Shown: positions 1 to 6,560 of the stretch, one piece after another
Numbering within the stretch: the first letter of the stretch is position 1
How the letters are laid out: each line of letters starts with the position of its first letter
Assembly: GCA_946626905.1 (NCBI GenBank)
Contig: CAMOVA010000008.1
Location: forward strand, 1 to 22,318
DNA: 22,318 nt
Direction of reading: 5' to 3'
From: an uncultured Bacillota bacterium
Lineage (GTDB): Bacteria; Bacillota_I; Bacilli_A; RF39; UBA660
Translations under genes and position numbers: made by a program
Notes under the pieces: generated by a model
What the model was told of the DNA's origin: nothing
Databases searched by the model: none
What the model saw: the letters and a program-made list of their open reading frames with translations, nothing else

Positions 1-28
1 TCACCTTATAAAGTATATGTTTATAGAT

Positions 29-52
29 TTATGATATAATTAAATAGGAGAG
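29..52 (+). promoter_or_regulatory. Promoter and ribosome binding site of the PDZ protease gene
   Basis: An extended -10 element is visible: TGA (32-34) directly followed by TATAAT (35-40). A ribosome binding site TAGGAGAG (45-52) lies just before the ATG at 58. Only 17 bases separate the -10 box from the start codon, so the predicted transcript begins at about the ribosome binding site. No convincing -35 box is seen, which suits an extended -10 promoter. Confidence 0.6.
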
Positions 53-57
53 TATAT

Positions 58-1041
58 ATGAAAAGAATTATTAATTTATTAAAAGAAAATGTTATATTTA
101 TAGTTATATTAATTGTTATGTTTATAGTTATGAGTTTCCCATTACCATATTATATAGATGGTCCAGGTGGATTAACAAATATAGATAAAAGATATAAAAT
201 AGAAAACGAATATAAATCAAAAGGAACAATTAATATGACATATGTATCTGAATATAAAGCAACAGTAGCTTCCTTCTTAGTAGCAAAGTTAAATAAAAAT
301 TTAGATATATATAAAAAGACTACAATACTTCCAGAAAATAGTAATGAAAAAGAAGAAGAACTTCGTGGTAAAATAATGTTTGAAGAAGCCCTTGATTCCG
401 CACTTATTGTTGCTTATAAATATTCAAATAGTGATATTAAAATCAACAAAGAAAAAGTATTGGTAACATATATCTATAAAAAAGCTAATACTAATTTAAA
501 AGTAGGAGATCAAATTATTAAAATAGATGATGTGAATGTCAGTAGTTTAAAACAATTAAAAAATATTTTAGAAAATAAAAAACAAAACAAAAAAATCACA
601 TTAAATGTAATAAATAATAAAAAAGAATATAAAAGATTTGCTTATGTTGATAATAAAAAGAAAATAAATATATTAATAAATTCTAATTATGAATTAAGTT
701 TAAATCCAAAGATAAAAATCAAATATGAATCTAATGAATATGGTTCATCTGGTGGTTTGATGAATACCTTATCAATTTATAATAAATTAACAAAGGAAGA
801 TATCACAAATGGATTAACAATAAGTGGTACTGGTACTATTGATGTAGACGGAAAAGTAGGGGAAGTAGATGGAATTAAATATAAATTAAGCGGCGCTGTT
901 AAAAAGAAAGCAGATATATTTTTAGTTCCAAGTAACAACTACAAAGAGGCTATCAAATATAAAAATAAAAATCATTATAAAATAAAAATAATAAAAGTTA
1001 ATACTTTTAAAGATGCTTTAGATAAATTAAAAAGAGAATAA
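58..1041 (+). CDS. Membrane-anchored PDZ / Lon-like serine protease (YlbL/SepM family)
   Basis: Predicted membrane-anchored peptidase of family S16 that cleaves substrates outside the membrane. The 327-residue protein begins with one hydrophobic helix (about 12-32) followed by the family-typical YYIDGPGG segment. A PDZ domain spans about 120-200; its ligand loop is LKVGDQIIKIDDVNV. The C-terminal Lon-type domain (about 215-325) carries GSSGGLM (229-235), equivalent to the family's GPSAGLM, with Ser231 as likely nucleophile and Lys276 in DGIKYK as its partner. Both are present, so an active enzyme is expected. Relatives process competence pheromone in streptococci (SepM) or other secreted peptides (YlbL); the substrate here is unknown. 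The gene stands alone and converges on a transglutaminase-like gene across a shared terminator. Confidence 0.85.
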   Translation: MKRIINLLKENVIFIVILIVMFIVMSFPLPYYIDGPGGLTNIDKRYKIENEYKSKGTINMTYVSEYKATVASFLVAKLNKNLDIYKKTTILPENSNEKEEELRGKIMFEEALDSALIVAYKYSNSDIKINKEKVLVTYIYKKANTNLKVGDQIIKIDDVNVSSLKQLKNILENKKQNKKITLNVINNKKEYKRFAYVDNKKKINILINSNYELSLNPKIKIKYESNEYGSSGGLMNTLSIYNKLTKEDITNGLTISGTGTIDVDGKVGEVDGIKYKLSGAVKKKADIFLVPSNNYKEAIKYKNKNHYKIKIIKVNTFKDALDKLKRE

Positions 1042-1053
1042 ATATTCTCTTTT
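1030..1053. terminator. Bidirectional intrinsic terminator between convergent genes
   Basis: The 11-base arms AAAAGAGAATA (1030-1040) and TATTCTCTTTT (1043-1053) pair almost without a loop, so the inner pairs probably open. There are T residues on the plus side and an A-rich run that serves the minus strand. The hairpin contains the stop codon of the protease gene (1039-1041) and touches that of the minus-strand gene (1052-1054), so both transcripts share it. Confidence 0.75.
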
Positions 1054-1963
1054 ATTTTGCTTCTAAATATAAACTTTTATCATATATATGTTGTTTATCA
1101 TTTAATGCTTTTATTTTTTGAGTATTAATCAAAAAGTAGTTATATTCTAAAAGATTTTTTCCAGTATTAGTTACAGGATCATCCCAAGTTAAATCTAAAT
1201 GCTTCCATGAATTATTTACATATGCATAATTCCATATGTGTTTTTCACTAGAAATTTTATAACTTTTAATATTCATCTTTTCTAAAAACAATTCCATTAA
1301 ATCAGTATAACCACCACATAAACTTACTTTATTAAATAATGGCCCATATGCTGTATTAGATTTAGTGTTTTTATCTAAAGGATTATTATTATATTTAGTA
1401 TCATATTTTGTATTATTAATAATATAATTATGAATTGTTTTTATTTTCATTTCATTTGTCATACCAGGTTTAATTAATGATTTATATAAAACATCAATTT
1501 GATTATTAATTTTTGTAATATCCTCATTAGAGTATATTTTTTTAACATCAACTGTTATTTTACCAAAATGATTCATTGATATATGAATAGATTTATAACT
1601 ATTAAAAGGATGAACATAATTATTTAAAGCACCTAATATTTCATTAGTAGGTTCAGTTAATTCAGCTATATCTTTTGAACAATCTTTATATTCATCACCA
1701 CAATAAAACGAAAATTTGTGATATCCATTATTTAAAATAGTGTAGAAAACATTATATAATTCTTGTTTATTATTAGGATAAAAATTATCAGTATTTTGTA
1801 CAAACATAAAATCATAATCTCTTTTATATGAATTAGAATCAGGAACTTCTATACTTTTTTTGTCAAAATAGTTTTTAACAACATAATCTGTTATATCATT
1901 TTTATAAAATACAACTAAAAATAATATAACTAGTAAAATAAAGCTTTTTATTACTGTTTTCAT
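1052..1963 (-). CDS. Membrane-anchored transglutaminase-like domain protein
   Basis: A 303-residue protein with an N-terminal hydrophobic helix (about 5-20), consistent with a signal anchor. The C-terminal part is a transglutaminase-like (papain-fold) domain: Cys216 in SLCGGYTD, His242 in KHIWNYAY and Asp257 in LDLTWDDP form the expected Cys-His-Asp triad. The preceding stretch (about 170-190, KIKTIHNYIINNTKYD) is the usual helix of this family. Bacterial members of this type are cysteine proteases or cross-linking enzymes acting on the cell surface; the substrate cannot be told from sequence. Residues 40-165 are not recognised. The ATG at 1963 follows GGTGAT with a fitting spacing. The gene is monocistronic between its own promoter and the shared terminator. 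Confidence 0.8.
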   Translation of the reverse strand: MKTVIKSFILLVILFLVVFYKNDITDYVVKNYFDKKSIEVPDSNSYKRDYDFMFVQNTDNFYPNNKQELYNVFYTILNNGYHKFSFYCGDEYKDCSKDIAELTEPTNEILGALNNYVHPFNSYKSIHISMNHFGKITVDVKKIYSNEDITKINNQIDVLYKSLIKPGMTNEMKIKTIHNYIINNTKYDTKYNNNPLDKNTKSNTAYGPLFNKVSLCGGYTDLMELFLEKMNIKSYKISSEKHIWNYAYVNNSWKHLDLTWDDPVTNTGKNLLEYNYFLINTQKIKALNDKQHIYDKSLYLEAK

Positions 1964-1987
1964 ATAATCACCATTCTAATTATATCA
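1964..1987 (-). promoter_or_regulatory. Extended -10 promoter plus GGTGAT ribosome binding site
   Basis: Read on the minus strand, TGA then TATAAT (plus coordinates 1987-1979) lies 15 bases before the ATG, and GGTGAT sits inside that interval. The predicted transcript start falls at or next to the ribosome binding site. Confidence 0.6.
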
Positions 1988-1997
1988 TAAAGATAAT

Positions 1998-2023
1998 AAA
2001 AAAAATATCAATTAAGATATTTT
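1998..2023 (-). terminator. rpsT intrinsic terminator
   Basis: On the minus strand AAAATATC (plus 2023-2016), a 6-base loop, then GATATTTT (2009-2002) form an 8-bp stem that runs into a T tract (A run at 1998-2005). The upstream arm overlaps the rpsT stop codon (2022-2024). Confidence 0.75.
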
Positions 2024-2285
2024 ATTTTAAATCATTTACTTTTTTAGTTAATCTTGATTTATTACGAGCTTTGAAGTTATCTGTAATAACTTTGTTAGCT
2101 GCTGCTTTATCAATTCTTTTAATAGCTACTTTTAATGCTTCGTTAGCTGCATCTTTATCTTTAGAAGCAACGGCTCTTTCTACATTTTTAATAGCTGTTT
2201 TCATACTTGCTTTATAATTGTTATTAATTAATCTTTTCTTTTCAATAGTTTTTACTGCTTTTTTAGCATTTTTCATATTTGGCAT
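2022..2285 (-). CDS. rpsT: 30S ribosomal protein S20
   Basis: An 87-residue, Lys/Arg-rich, all-helical protein that binds 16S rRNA in the small ribosomal subunit. The start (MPNMKNAKKAVKTIEK), the central NNNYKASMKTAIKN segment and the conserved NKVITDNFKARNKSRLTKKVN region near the C-terminus match the S20 family, and the length is normal. The start codon follows a strong, complete GGAGGTGA ribosome binding site. The gene has its own canonical promoter and a terminator overlapping its stop codon, so it is transcribed alone. A 36-residue gene lies upstream on the same strand behind its own terminator. Confidence 0.95.
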   Translation of the reverse strand: MPNMKNAKKAVKTIEKKRLINNNYKASMKTAIKNVERAVASKDKDAANEALKVAIKRIDKAAANKVITDNFKARNKSRLTKKVNDLK

Positions 2286-2314
2286 AATTTCACCTCCAAG
2301 TCATCAACATATAC

Positions 2315-2343
2315 ATTTTATCAAAAAAAACATAAAAAAGCAA
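2315..2343 (-). promoter_or_regulatory. rpsT promoter
   Basis: On the minus strand TTGCTT (plus 2343-2338) is followed after 17 bases by TAAAAT (2320-2315). Unlike most promoters here, it leaves about 29 bases between the -10 box and the ATG, so a short 5' leader is present. Confidence 0.65.
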
Positions 2344-2363
2344 ATAAAAAGTACTATTTTATA

Positions 2364-2399
2364 ATAAAAAAAAGACTTATATGTCTTAAATCATATAAG
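2364..2399 (-). terminator. Intrinsic terminator of the 36-residue membrane protein gene
   Basis: On the minus strand CTTATATG (plus 2399-2392) and CATATAAG (2383-2376) form a perfect 8-bp stem followed by TC and a long T tract (A run 2362-2373). The stop codon (2386-2388) lies in the loop, so the terminator is embedded in the coding end. Confidence 0.7.
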
Positions 2400-2496
2400 C
2401 AAAAATTGATGCTAGTATCGAAATTGACATAGCTAATAACATAAAAATTGCTAAAGCTCTAGCTCCTGTACTAGCTTTTTTAGTTTGTTTTGCCAT
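2386..2496 (-). CDS. 36-residue single-pass membrane miniprotein
   Basis: An ATG at 2496, preceded by GGTGAT and a TATAAT box with the same spacing as neighbouring genes, opens a 36-codon frame ending at TAA (2386-2388). The product starts MAKQTKKASTGARA, a positively charged segment, followed by one hydrophobic helix (about 15-35) ending AYMI. This layout resembles the short Lys-rich plus single-helix proteins grouped as DUF4044 in Firmicutes, but I cannot confirm homology. A good start signal, its own promoter and a terminator directly at the stop codon argue that it is a real gene. Function unknown; probably inserted in the cytoplasmic membrane with its basic end inside. Confidence 0.65.
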   Translation of the reverse strand: MAKQTKKASTGARALAIFMLLAMSISILASIFAYMI

Positions 2497-2580
2497 AATA
2501 TCACCAATATAATTATAATATATTTTTAAATAAAAAGGAATATTTATTAGATATTTTAATATAATTAATCAGGTGATACT
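2497..2580. promoter_or_regulatory. Divergent promoters of the miniprotein and spoIIM
   Basis: Two back-to-back start modules share 84 bases. The minus-strand module has TATAAT (plus 2517-2512), then 15 bases containing GGTGAT, then the ATG at 2496. The plus-strand module has TATAAT (2560-2565), then 15 bases containing AGGTGAT, then the ATG at 2581. Both -10 boxes are equally far from their start codons. No clear -35 boxes are seen. Confidence 0.55.
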
Positions 2581-3180
2581 ATGATAAAAAACATGAGAAA
2601 AAGATTAAATAAAAAAGGATTGATGTTTTTATTTGGACTAGCTTTTATAGGATTTATATTTGGAATAATATTTTTATTAATAATTGGTGAATCAGATAAA
2701 TCAATGGTATTATCATATTTAGATGAATATAAAAGTATGATACAAACATTTAATATACAGTTATTTAAAGATATACTAATAAACAATCTATTCTTTATTA
2801 TAATAGTATGGATATGTGGTATTTCTATAATAGGTATACCAATAAACATTTTTTACTATTTTATTAAGAGTTTTATATTAGGATTTACAATATCTTCTTT
2901 TATACTGAAATATAAATTTAAAGGATGTTTAATAAGCTTATTATACTTGATACCTCAAAATATAATAAATATGTTATTGTTTACTATAATTACATACTTT
3001 TCAATAAATTTTTCTTTTGTATTAATATACAGCTTAACTAAAAAGAAAAACTTTAATATTAAATATAAATTTGATAAATATAGCAAGGTATTATTAATAT
3101 GTATTGTAGGTGTTGTAATAACCAGTCTATATGAAGGATTTATATTGCCAATTATACTAAAAAAACTTTATTTTTTCTAA
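2581..3180 (+). CDS. spoIIM: SpoIIM-family integral membrane protein
   Basis: A 199-residue protein with a basic N-terminus and about five hydrophobic segments (roughly 15-37, 68-90, 90-112, 115-145, 165-192). The central WICGISIIGIPINIFYYFIKSFILGFTISSF segment matches the SpoIIM/DUF95 pattern of a Trp-x-x-Gly entry, a Gly-x-Pro turn and a Gly-Phe exit. In Bacillus, SpoIIM joins SpoIID and SpoIIP in the engulfment complex of sporulation, yet family members are common in non-sporulating bacteria, where their role is unclear. No other sporulation gene is visible here. The ATG at 2581 has AGGTGAT seven bases upstream. mnmA follows with its own promoter. Confidence 0.75.
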   Translation: MIKNMRKRLNKKGLMFLFGLAFIGFIFGIIFLLIIGESDKSMVLSYLDEYKSMIQTFNIQLFKDILINNLFFIIIVWICGISIIGIPINIFYYFIKSFILGFTISSFILKYKFKGCLISLLYLIPQNIINMLLFTIITYFSINFSFVLIYSLTKKKNFNIKYKFDKYSKVLLICIVGVVITSLYEGFILPIILKKLYFF

Positions 3181-3185
3181 ATAAA

Positions 3186-3209
3186 TGATATAATAGTCAT
3201 GAGTGTGAT
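3186..3209 (+). promoter_or_regulatory. mnmA promoter and start signal
   Basis: TGA followed by TATAAT (3189-3194) starts nine bases after the spoIIM stop codon. Transcription would begin near 3201, which excludes the in-frame ATG at 3199 and favours the ATG at 3214, preceded by the weak site GTGAT (3205-3209). Confidence 0.5.
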
Positions 3210-3213
3210 TAAA

Positions 3214-4320
3214 ATGAAAAAAGTTGTAGTTGGAATAAGTGGTGGGGTAGACAGTAGTGTATCCGCACTTTTACTTAAAAAACAAGGATATGATGTAATA
3301 GGACTATTTATGAGAAATTGGGATGCTAATTTAAATAATGATACATTAGGTAATCCAACTCTTTCAAATAATATATGTCCTCAAGAACAAGATTATAATG
3401 ATGCATTAGAAGTATGTAAAAAAATAGGAATTCCATTAAAAAGAATAGACTTTGTTAAAGAATATTGGGATTATGTTTTTAAGTACTTTCTTGATGAATT
3501 AAAAGCTTGTAGAACACCAAATCCAGATATTATGTGCAATAAGTATATAAAATTTGATATGTTTGCTAAATATGCAAAAGAATTAGGAGCAGATTATATA
3601 GCAACAGGACATTTTGCAAGAATAAAAGATGGTAAATTACTTAGAGGTGTTGATAATAATAAAGATCAAACATATTTCTTATCACAAGTAAGTAAAGAAC
3701 AACTTCAAAATGTTTTATTCCCTGTAGGAGAATTAACAAAACAAGAAATTAGAAAAATAGCTCTTGAAAATGATTTGATAACAGCAAAGAAAAAAGATTC
3801 AACAGGTATATGTTTTATTGGTGAAAGAAATTTTAAAGAATTTCTAAAGAATTATTTACCAAATATTCCTGGAGATGTAATTGATATAGATACTAATGAA
3901 AAAGTAGGGGAACACATAGGTTTAATGTACTATACAATAGGACAACGTAGAGGATTAAACATAGGTGGTACAAAAGAAAGAATGTTTGTTGTAGGAAAAA
4001 ATGTAGAGAAAAATATTTTATATATTTCATATGGTGATGATTCTAAATATTTATTATCTGACTCATGTATTATTGATAATGTTAACTTTATAAGTGATTT
4101 AAGACCAGAAAAATGTAGTGCTAAATTTAGATATAGACAACCAGATAACGATGTAGAATTAAAATATTTAGAAAATGGTGACATAGAAGTAATTTATAAA
4201 CAAGGTGTAAAATCAGTAACACCTGGACAAGCATGTGTTTTATATCTAGGTGAAGAGTGCCTTGGTGGGGGAATTATAAAAGAGGTGAGAAAACAAGGCG
4301 AAAAGCTTTGGTATTTATAA
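3214..4320 (+). CDS. mnmA: tRNA-specific 2-thiouridylase MnmA
   Basis: MnmA thiolates the wobble uridine 34 of tRNAs for Lys, Glu and Gln, using ATP and a persulfide sulfur carrier. The 368-residue protein, counted from the ATG at 3214, opens MKKVVVGISGGVDSS, the PP-loop that binds ATP. Both catalytic cysteines are present: Cys108 in TPNPDIMCNKYIKF and Cys200 in DSTGICFIGER. ATGHFAR and the DQTYFLSQV segment also match the family. The C-terminal beta-barrel (about 290-365) includes the FRYRQPD and TPGQACVLY motifs. A start at 3199 would add MSVIK; it is rejected because the predicted transcript begins inside that codon's neighbourhood and the family starts at MKKV. The gene is transcribed alone or with the downstream regulator. 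Confidence 0.95.
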   Translation: MKKVVVGISGGVDSSVSALLLKKQGYDVIGLFMRNWDANLNNDTLGNPTLSNNICPQEQDYNDALEVCKKIGIPLKRIDFVKEYWDYVFKYFLDELKACRTPNPDIMCNKYIKFDMFAKYAKELGADYIATGHFARIKDGKLLRGVDNNKDQTYFLSQVSKEQLQNVLFPVGELTKQEIRKIALENDLITAKKKDSTGICFIGERNFKEFLKNYLPNIPGDVIDIDTNEKVGEHIGLMYYTIGQRRGLNIGGTKERMFVVGKNVEKNILYISYGDDSKYLLSDSCIIDNVNFISDLRPEKCSAKFRYRQPDNDVELKYLENGDIEVIYKQGVKSVTPGQACVLYLGEECLGGGIIKEVRKQGEKLWYL

Positions 4321-4338
4321 TTTACTTTTACTTTACAC

Positions 4339-4366
4339 TTGACATTTGACATGTATTTGGTAAAAT
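4339..4366 (+). promoter_or_regulatory. Promoter of the helix-turn-helix gene
   Basis: A perfect -35 TTGACA (4339-4344) lies 16 bases before TAAAAT (4361-4366). A second TTGACA (4346-4351) partly duplicates it. The start codon at 4387 follows a full AGGAGGT ribosome binding site. Confidence 0.6.
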
Positions 4367-4386
4367 TATTATAGGAGGTCTTATAG

Positions 4387-5169
4387 ATGAATAGATTAAA
4401 TGATATACTTCATGAACTAGGTATTTCAAAAGTTAAATTAGCAAAATTTTTAGGTGTATCTCGTCAAATGATTTATAATTATTTAGAATTAGATGATATC
4501 AATAAGTGGCCAAAAGATAAAAAAGTTTTATTATTAAATTTGTTAGGTGTAAAGTCAGCAGAAGATATAGATAAAATTAAAGTTGATACAGATTATATAG
4601 TAGAGGTAGAGTCTCGTATTGAAACATTATTTGAAAATGCTAACAATCAAAATGATTTTAATACAGAAGATCTATATACAGGATTAACTGATGATAGCAG
4701 AAAATTATTGGCAAACATAATTGATATATTAAAAGAAAAATTAGAAGAAAAAAATGAAGTTAATTATAATACATTATTATACTTATATCATTTTTTACAA
4801 TCATTAGAAAATACTAAAGAATTAAAATATCTATTAGGATATGTTTCAAAATCATGTGGATTTACTAAACCATTAGAGTTTGTATTTAATGAAGAAGAAC
4901 AATTTGTATTTGAAAGTATCATGTATTCAGCAATGACTTTATATAATAGTCGTGACGCTGTTTCAAGTAATAAAATAGCTGAATCTCATAAACGTTTTGT
5001 AGATAAAATTGAATTAAGACGTGAAGAAAAAATTGGTAGAACAATGGCACTTAATTCATTAAAGATACAAGCATTAAAAGAATTAGGATATACAAGTATT
5101 ACTGATACAAATGCAGTAGAAGTATATGAAAAGATTAATGAAATAGAAGCAAGAGGAAGTGTTCACTAA
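4387..5169 (+). CDS. Helix-turn-helix (XRE-like) protein, putative regulator
   Basis: A 260-residue protein whose N-terminus is a clear helix-turn-helix of the XRE/Cro type: GISKVKLAKFLGVSRQMIYNYLEL (about 12-35), with the Leu-Ala-x-x-Leu-Gly-Val-Ser turn. The remainder is predicted mostly helical and highly charged (about 75-135 and 175-250) and is not recognised; it contains no membrane segment. A DNA-binding transcriptional regulator is the natural guess, with target unknown. The gene has the strongest canonical promoter and one of the fullest ribosome binding sites in the window, which suggests steady expression. A tandem TTGACATTTGACA in its promoter could be an autoregulatory element, but that is speculative. 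A short hairpin followed by T residues ends it. Confidence 0.75.
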   Translation: MNRLNDILHELGISKVKLAKFLGVSRQMIYNYLELDDINKWPKDKKVLLLNLLGVKSAEDIDKIKVDTDYIVEVESRIETLFENANNQNDFNTEDLYTGLTDDSRKLLANIIDILKEKLEEKNEVNYNTLLYLYHFLQSLENTKELKYLLGYVSKSCGFTKPLEFVFNEEEQFVFESIMYSAMTLYNSRDAVSSNKIAESHKRFVDKIELRREEKIGRTMALNSLKIQALKELGYTSITDTNAVEVYEKINEIEARGSVH

Positions 5170-5179
5170 GCACTTTTTT
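5157..5179 (+). terminator. Probable terminator of the helix-turn-helix gene
   Basis: AAGTG (5157-5161) pairs with CACTT (5171-5175), followed by T residues to 5179. The stem is only 5 bp, extendable by a G-U pair, so strength is doubtful. It overlaps the stop codon. Confidence 0.45.
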
Positions 5180-5484
5180 CTTTATATCTTAAACTTCCGA
5201 TAATGTATATTATGTTAACTTTTGTATTTTTGGTTCTTTTTATTAATAATTGTATAACTCAAATGTTACTTAGTATATCACTTGTATATTGTACTTCACT
5301 TATAGCTAATAAATTTAATAAATCTGAATAATAATTATATTTAAGAAGTTTTACAGATGATTCTAGAACATCAAATTTTTGATTTAACATATAATTATAT
5401 ATATATTAATTAATAATAATAGTATATATTCCCCTATCTTAGTAAAAAAACAAGTAGGGGGAGTGTATTTACAAATTTTACCAT
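5180..5484. other. Gene-poor stretch with possible decayed minus-strand reading frame
   Basis: No confident gene is seen in these roughly 300 bases. On the minus strand an ATG at 5390 opens 43 codons (MLNQKFDVLESSVKLLKYNY...) to a TGA at 5259-5261. The same frame continues 30 more codons (VIQLLIKRTKNTKV...) to a TAG at 5166-5168. A single in-frame stop in an otherwise protein-like frame could mean a decayed gene. No ribosome binding site precedes the ATG and AT-rich DNA gives such frames by chance, so support is weak. A 42-codon hydrophobic plus-strand frame (5203-5331) also lacks a ribosome binding site. Confidence 0.25.
5429..5462 (+). other. CCCCTA/TAGGGG hairpin upstream of the 68-residue gene
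   Basis: CCCCTA (5431-5436) pairs with TAGGGG (5455-5460). CTT/AAG adds inner pairs across a one-base bulge, and a further wobble pair and an A-T pair extend the stem outward. The loop is A-rich. The G/C-rich arms stand out sharply in AT-rich surroundings. No T tract follows, so it is not an ordinary terminator. It lies about 70 bases upstream of the next start codon. Confidence 0.5.
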
Positions 5485-5524
5485 TATAATTCTAAATAGG
5501 ATATCCATACTAATAATGGGTGAT
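5485..5524 (+). promoter_or_regulatory. Likely promoter and ribosome binding site of the 68-residue gene
   Basis: TATAAT (5485-5490) is the best -10 candidate, and GGTGAT (5519-5524) precedes the ATG at 5529 with normal spacing. A weaker AATAAT (5512-5517) lies nearer the start. No good -35 box is visible. If TATAAT is used, the upstream hairpin is outside the transcript. Confidence 0.4.
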
Positions 5525-5528
5525 AGAT

Positions 5529-5735
5529 ATGAAGAAAAGAAGAGAATCTAAAGCAACAGATTCAGCAAGAAAAAATACAACAGCAAAGAGTATGAATTCA
5601 AGAAACGATTCAAAAGCTAAAAGCATGAATGCTAATTCAAACTCTAGAAGCTGTAATTCAAATAATGCTTCTGATGATATTGGTTTTTCAAGCAATAGTA
5701 GAAGCAAACGTAATTCTTCAAGAAATGAAGAATAA
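5529..5735 (+). CDS. Small Ser/Asn/Arg/Lys-rich disordered protein
   Basis: A 68-residue protein of low complexity, starting MKKRRESKATDSARKNTTAK and built mostly of Ser, Asn, Arg, Lys and Ala. A short motif (AKSMNS at about 19-24, AKSMNA at about 30-35) is repeated. There is one Cys (about 42), and only the DDIGFSS segment is less polar. It is expected to be disordered and basic, so binding to nucleic acid or another polyanion is possible but unproven; I do not recognise a family. The ATG at 5529 is chosen over the in-frame GTG at 5520 because that GTG lies inside the GGTGAT ribosome binding site. A strong terminator starts at its stop codon, which supports it being a real transcribed gene. 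Confidence 0.65.
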   Translation: MKKRRESKATDSARKNTTAKSMNSRNDSKAKSMNANSNSRSCNSNNASDDIGFSSNSRSKRNSSRNEE

Positions 5736-5758
5736 GAGAGTGTATACTCTCTTTTTTT
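5735..5758 (+). terminator. Intrinsic terminator after the 68-residue gene
   Basis: AGAGAGT (5735-5741), loop GTAT, ACTCTCT (5746-5752), then a T run to 5758. The hairpin begins at the last base of the TAA stop codon. For the convergent ZIP gene on the minus strand, the sequence after the stem is only moderately T-rich, so it may serve both directions unequally. Confidence 0.85.
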
Positions 5759-5769
5759 GTTATTATCCC

Positions 5770-6507
5770 CTACTTTATCAATATAGTTGTTAAGAAAAAG
5801 ATAATTCCTATAATAAATGATATGAATGTTATCGTTTTATGATTATAGGATAAAGCAGTGGCTAGTAGATCATTTATACTAATATATATCATAATACCTG
5901 CTATAGAAGCAAAAAGAAATCCTAAAACTCTTATATTTATAAAAGACTTTAAAAATATATAAGTTATAATAGCTCCTAAAAGTTCTGAAAAACCTGAAAT
6001 AAATGTATATAATAAAGCTTTATTCTTAGATTTAGTTGAATAGTATATAGGAATAGCAATACTGATTCCTTCAGGAATGTTATGTAGAGATATAGCTATA
6101 GTCATTTTTAATCCTAAATTTATATCAGAATTAGTAGCGATAAAAGTAGCCATTCCTTCAGGGATATTATGCATTATTATTCCAAGCATTGTAACTACCC
6201 CTACTCTATATAGATTGTTATTATTATCAGGTATATATTTATTAATTAAAGAAGAAATAATAATACCTATATTTATAAAAATTAAAATATATATAATACA
6301 TAAGCTATTATTAAAAATTATATTTAGTGAATTATATGATTCTGGTATTAAATCAAAGATAGAAATAAAAAGCATTACAGCACTAGCAAAAGATAAAGAA
6401 CATGGTATAACAAGATTACTTTTAGGTTTGATAAATAGTATTAATAAGCTTCCTAATAACGTCGATAATCCAGCTATAGTAGTTAAAATAAATGCTAATA
6501 ACACCAT
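5770..6507 (-). CDS. ZIP-family metal (zinc) transporter
   Basis: A 245-residue membrane protein with seven to eight predicted helices, consistent with the ZIP family that imports zinc and sometimes iron or manganese. Two copies of the signature His-Asn-x-Pro-Glu-Gly metal site are present: HNIPEG at 113-118 and at 142-147, on consecutive helices as in bacterial ZupT-like members. Other family features include Glu56 in FDLIPES and SGFSELLGA (171-179). Length is normal. The ATG at 6507 follows GGTGAT. The promoter lies immediately beyond the terminator of the upstream 124-residue gene, so the two are separate units. The metal specificity cannot be read from sequence, and no metal-responsive operator is evident. 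Confidence 0.88.
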   Translation of the reverse strand: MVLLAFILTTIAGLSTLLGSLLILFIKPKSNLVIPCSLSFASAVMLFISIFDLIPESYNSLNIIFNNSLCIIYILIFINIGIIISSLINKYIPDNNNNLYRVGVVTMLGIIMHNIPEGMATFIATNSDINLGLKMTIAISLHNIPEGISIAIPIYYSTKSKNKALLYTFISGFSELLGAIITYIFLKSFINIRVLGFLFASIAGIMIYISINDLLATALSYNHKTITFISFIIGIIFFLTTILIK

Positions 6508-6527
6508 ATAATCACCAATTAATTATA
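6508..6527 (-). promoter_or_regulatory. -10 box and GGTGAT site of the ZIP gene
   Basis: TATAAT on the minus strand (plus 6527-6522) lies 14 bases before the start codon, with GGTGAT between them. No -35 box is clear; the upstream sequence is the terminator of the preceding gene. Confidence 0.5.
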
Positions 6528-6560
6528 TAAAAAAAAATAACGTTTTATTCGTTATTTTTT
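6528..6560 (-). terminator. Terminator of the 124-residue protein gene
   Basis: On the minus strand AAAAAATAACG (plus 6560-6550), a 7-base loop, then CGTTATTTTTT (6542-6532) form an 11-bp stem ending in a T run. It overlaps the stop codon (6552-6554). Confidence 0.8.

Noticed and set aside
3199..3213. mnmA start at the upstream in-frame ATG
   Set aside because: It lies at the predicted transcription start with no ribosome binding site; the family begins MKKV at 3214.
5259..5261. TGA read as tryptophan (Mycoplasma code) joining the two minus-strand frames
   Set aside because: Trp is coded by TGG in the clear genes, none of them has an internal TGA, and dnaG ends at TGA at its normal length. 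Standard code fits.
5203..5331. 42-codon hydrophobic plus-strand frame, like a type I toxin
   Set aside because: No ribosome binding site or promoter at suitable distance, and no paired antisense RNA promoter is evident. Hydrophobic frames are frequent in T-rich DNA.
5510..5707. 65-codon minus-strand Leu/Phe/Glu-rich frame
   Set aside because: Opposite strand of the 68-residue gene, which has the ribosome binding site and terminator.
6077..6511. 144-codon plus-strand frame opposite the ZIP gene
   Set aside because: It is antisense to a transporter with intact HNIPEG motifs, has no ribosome binding site, and its composition is that of a reversed membrane gene.
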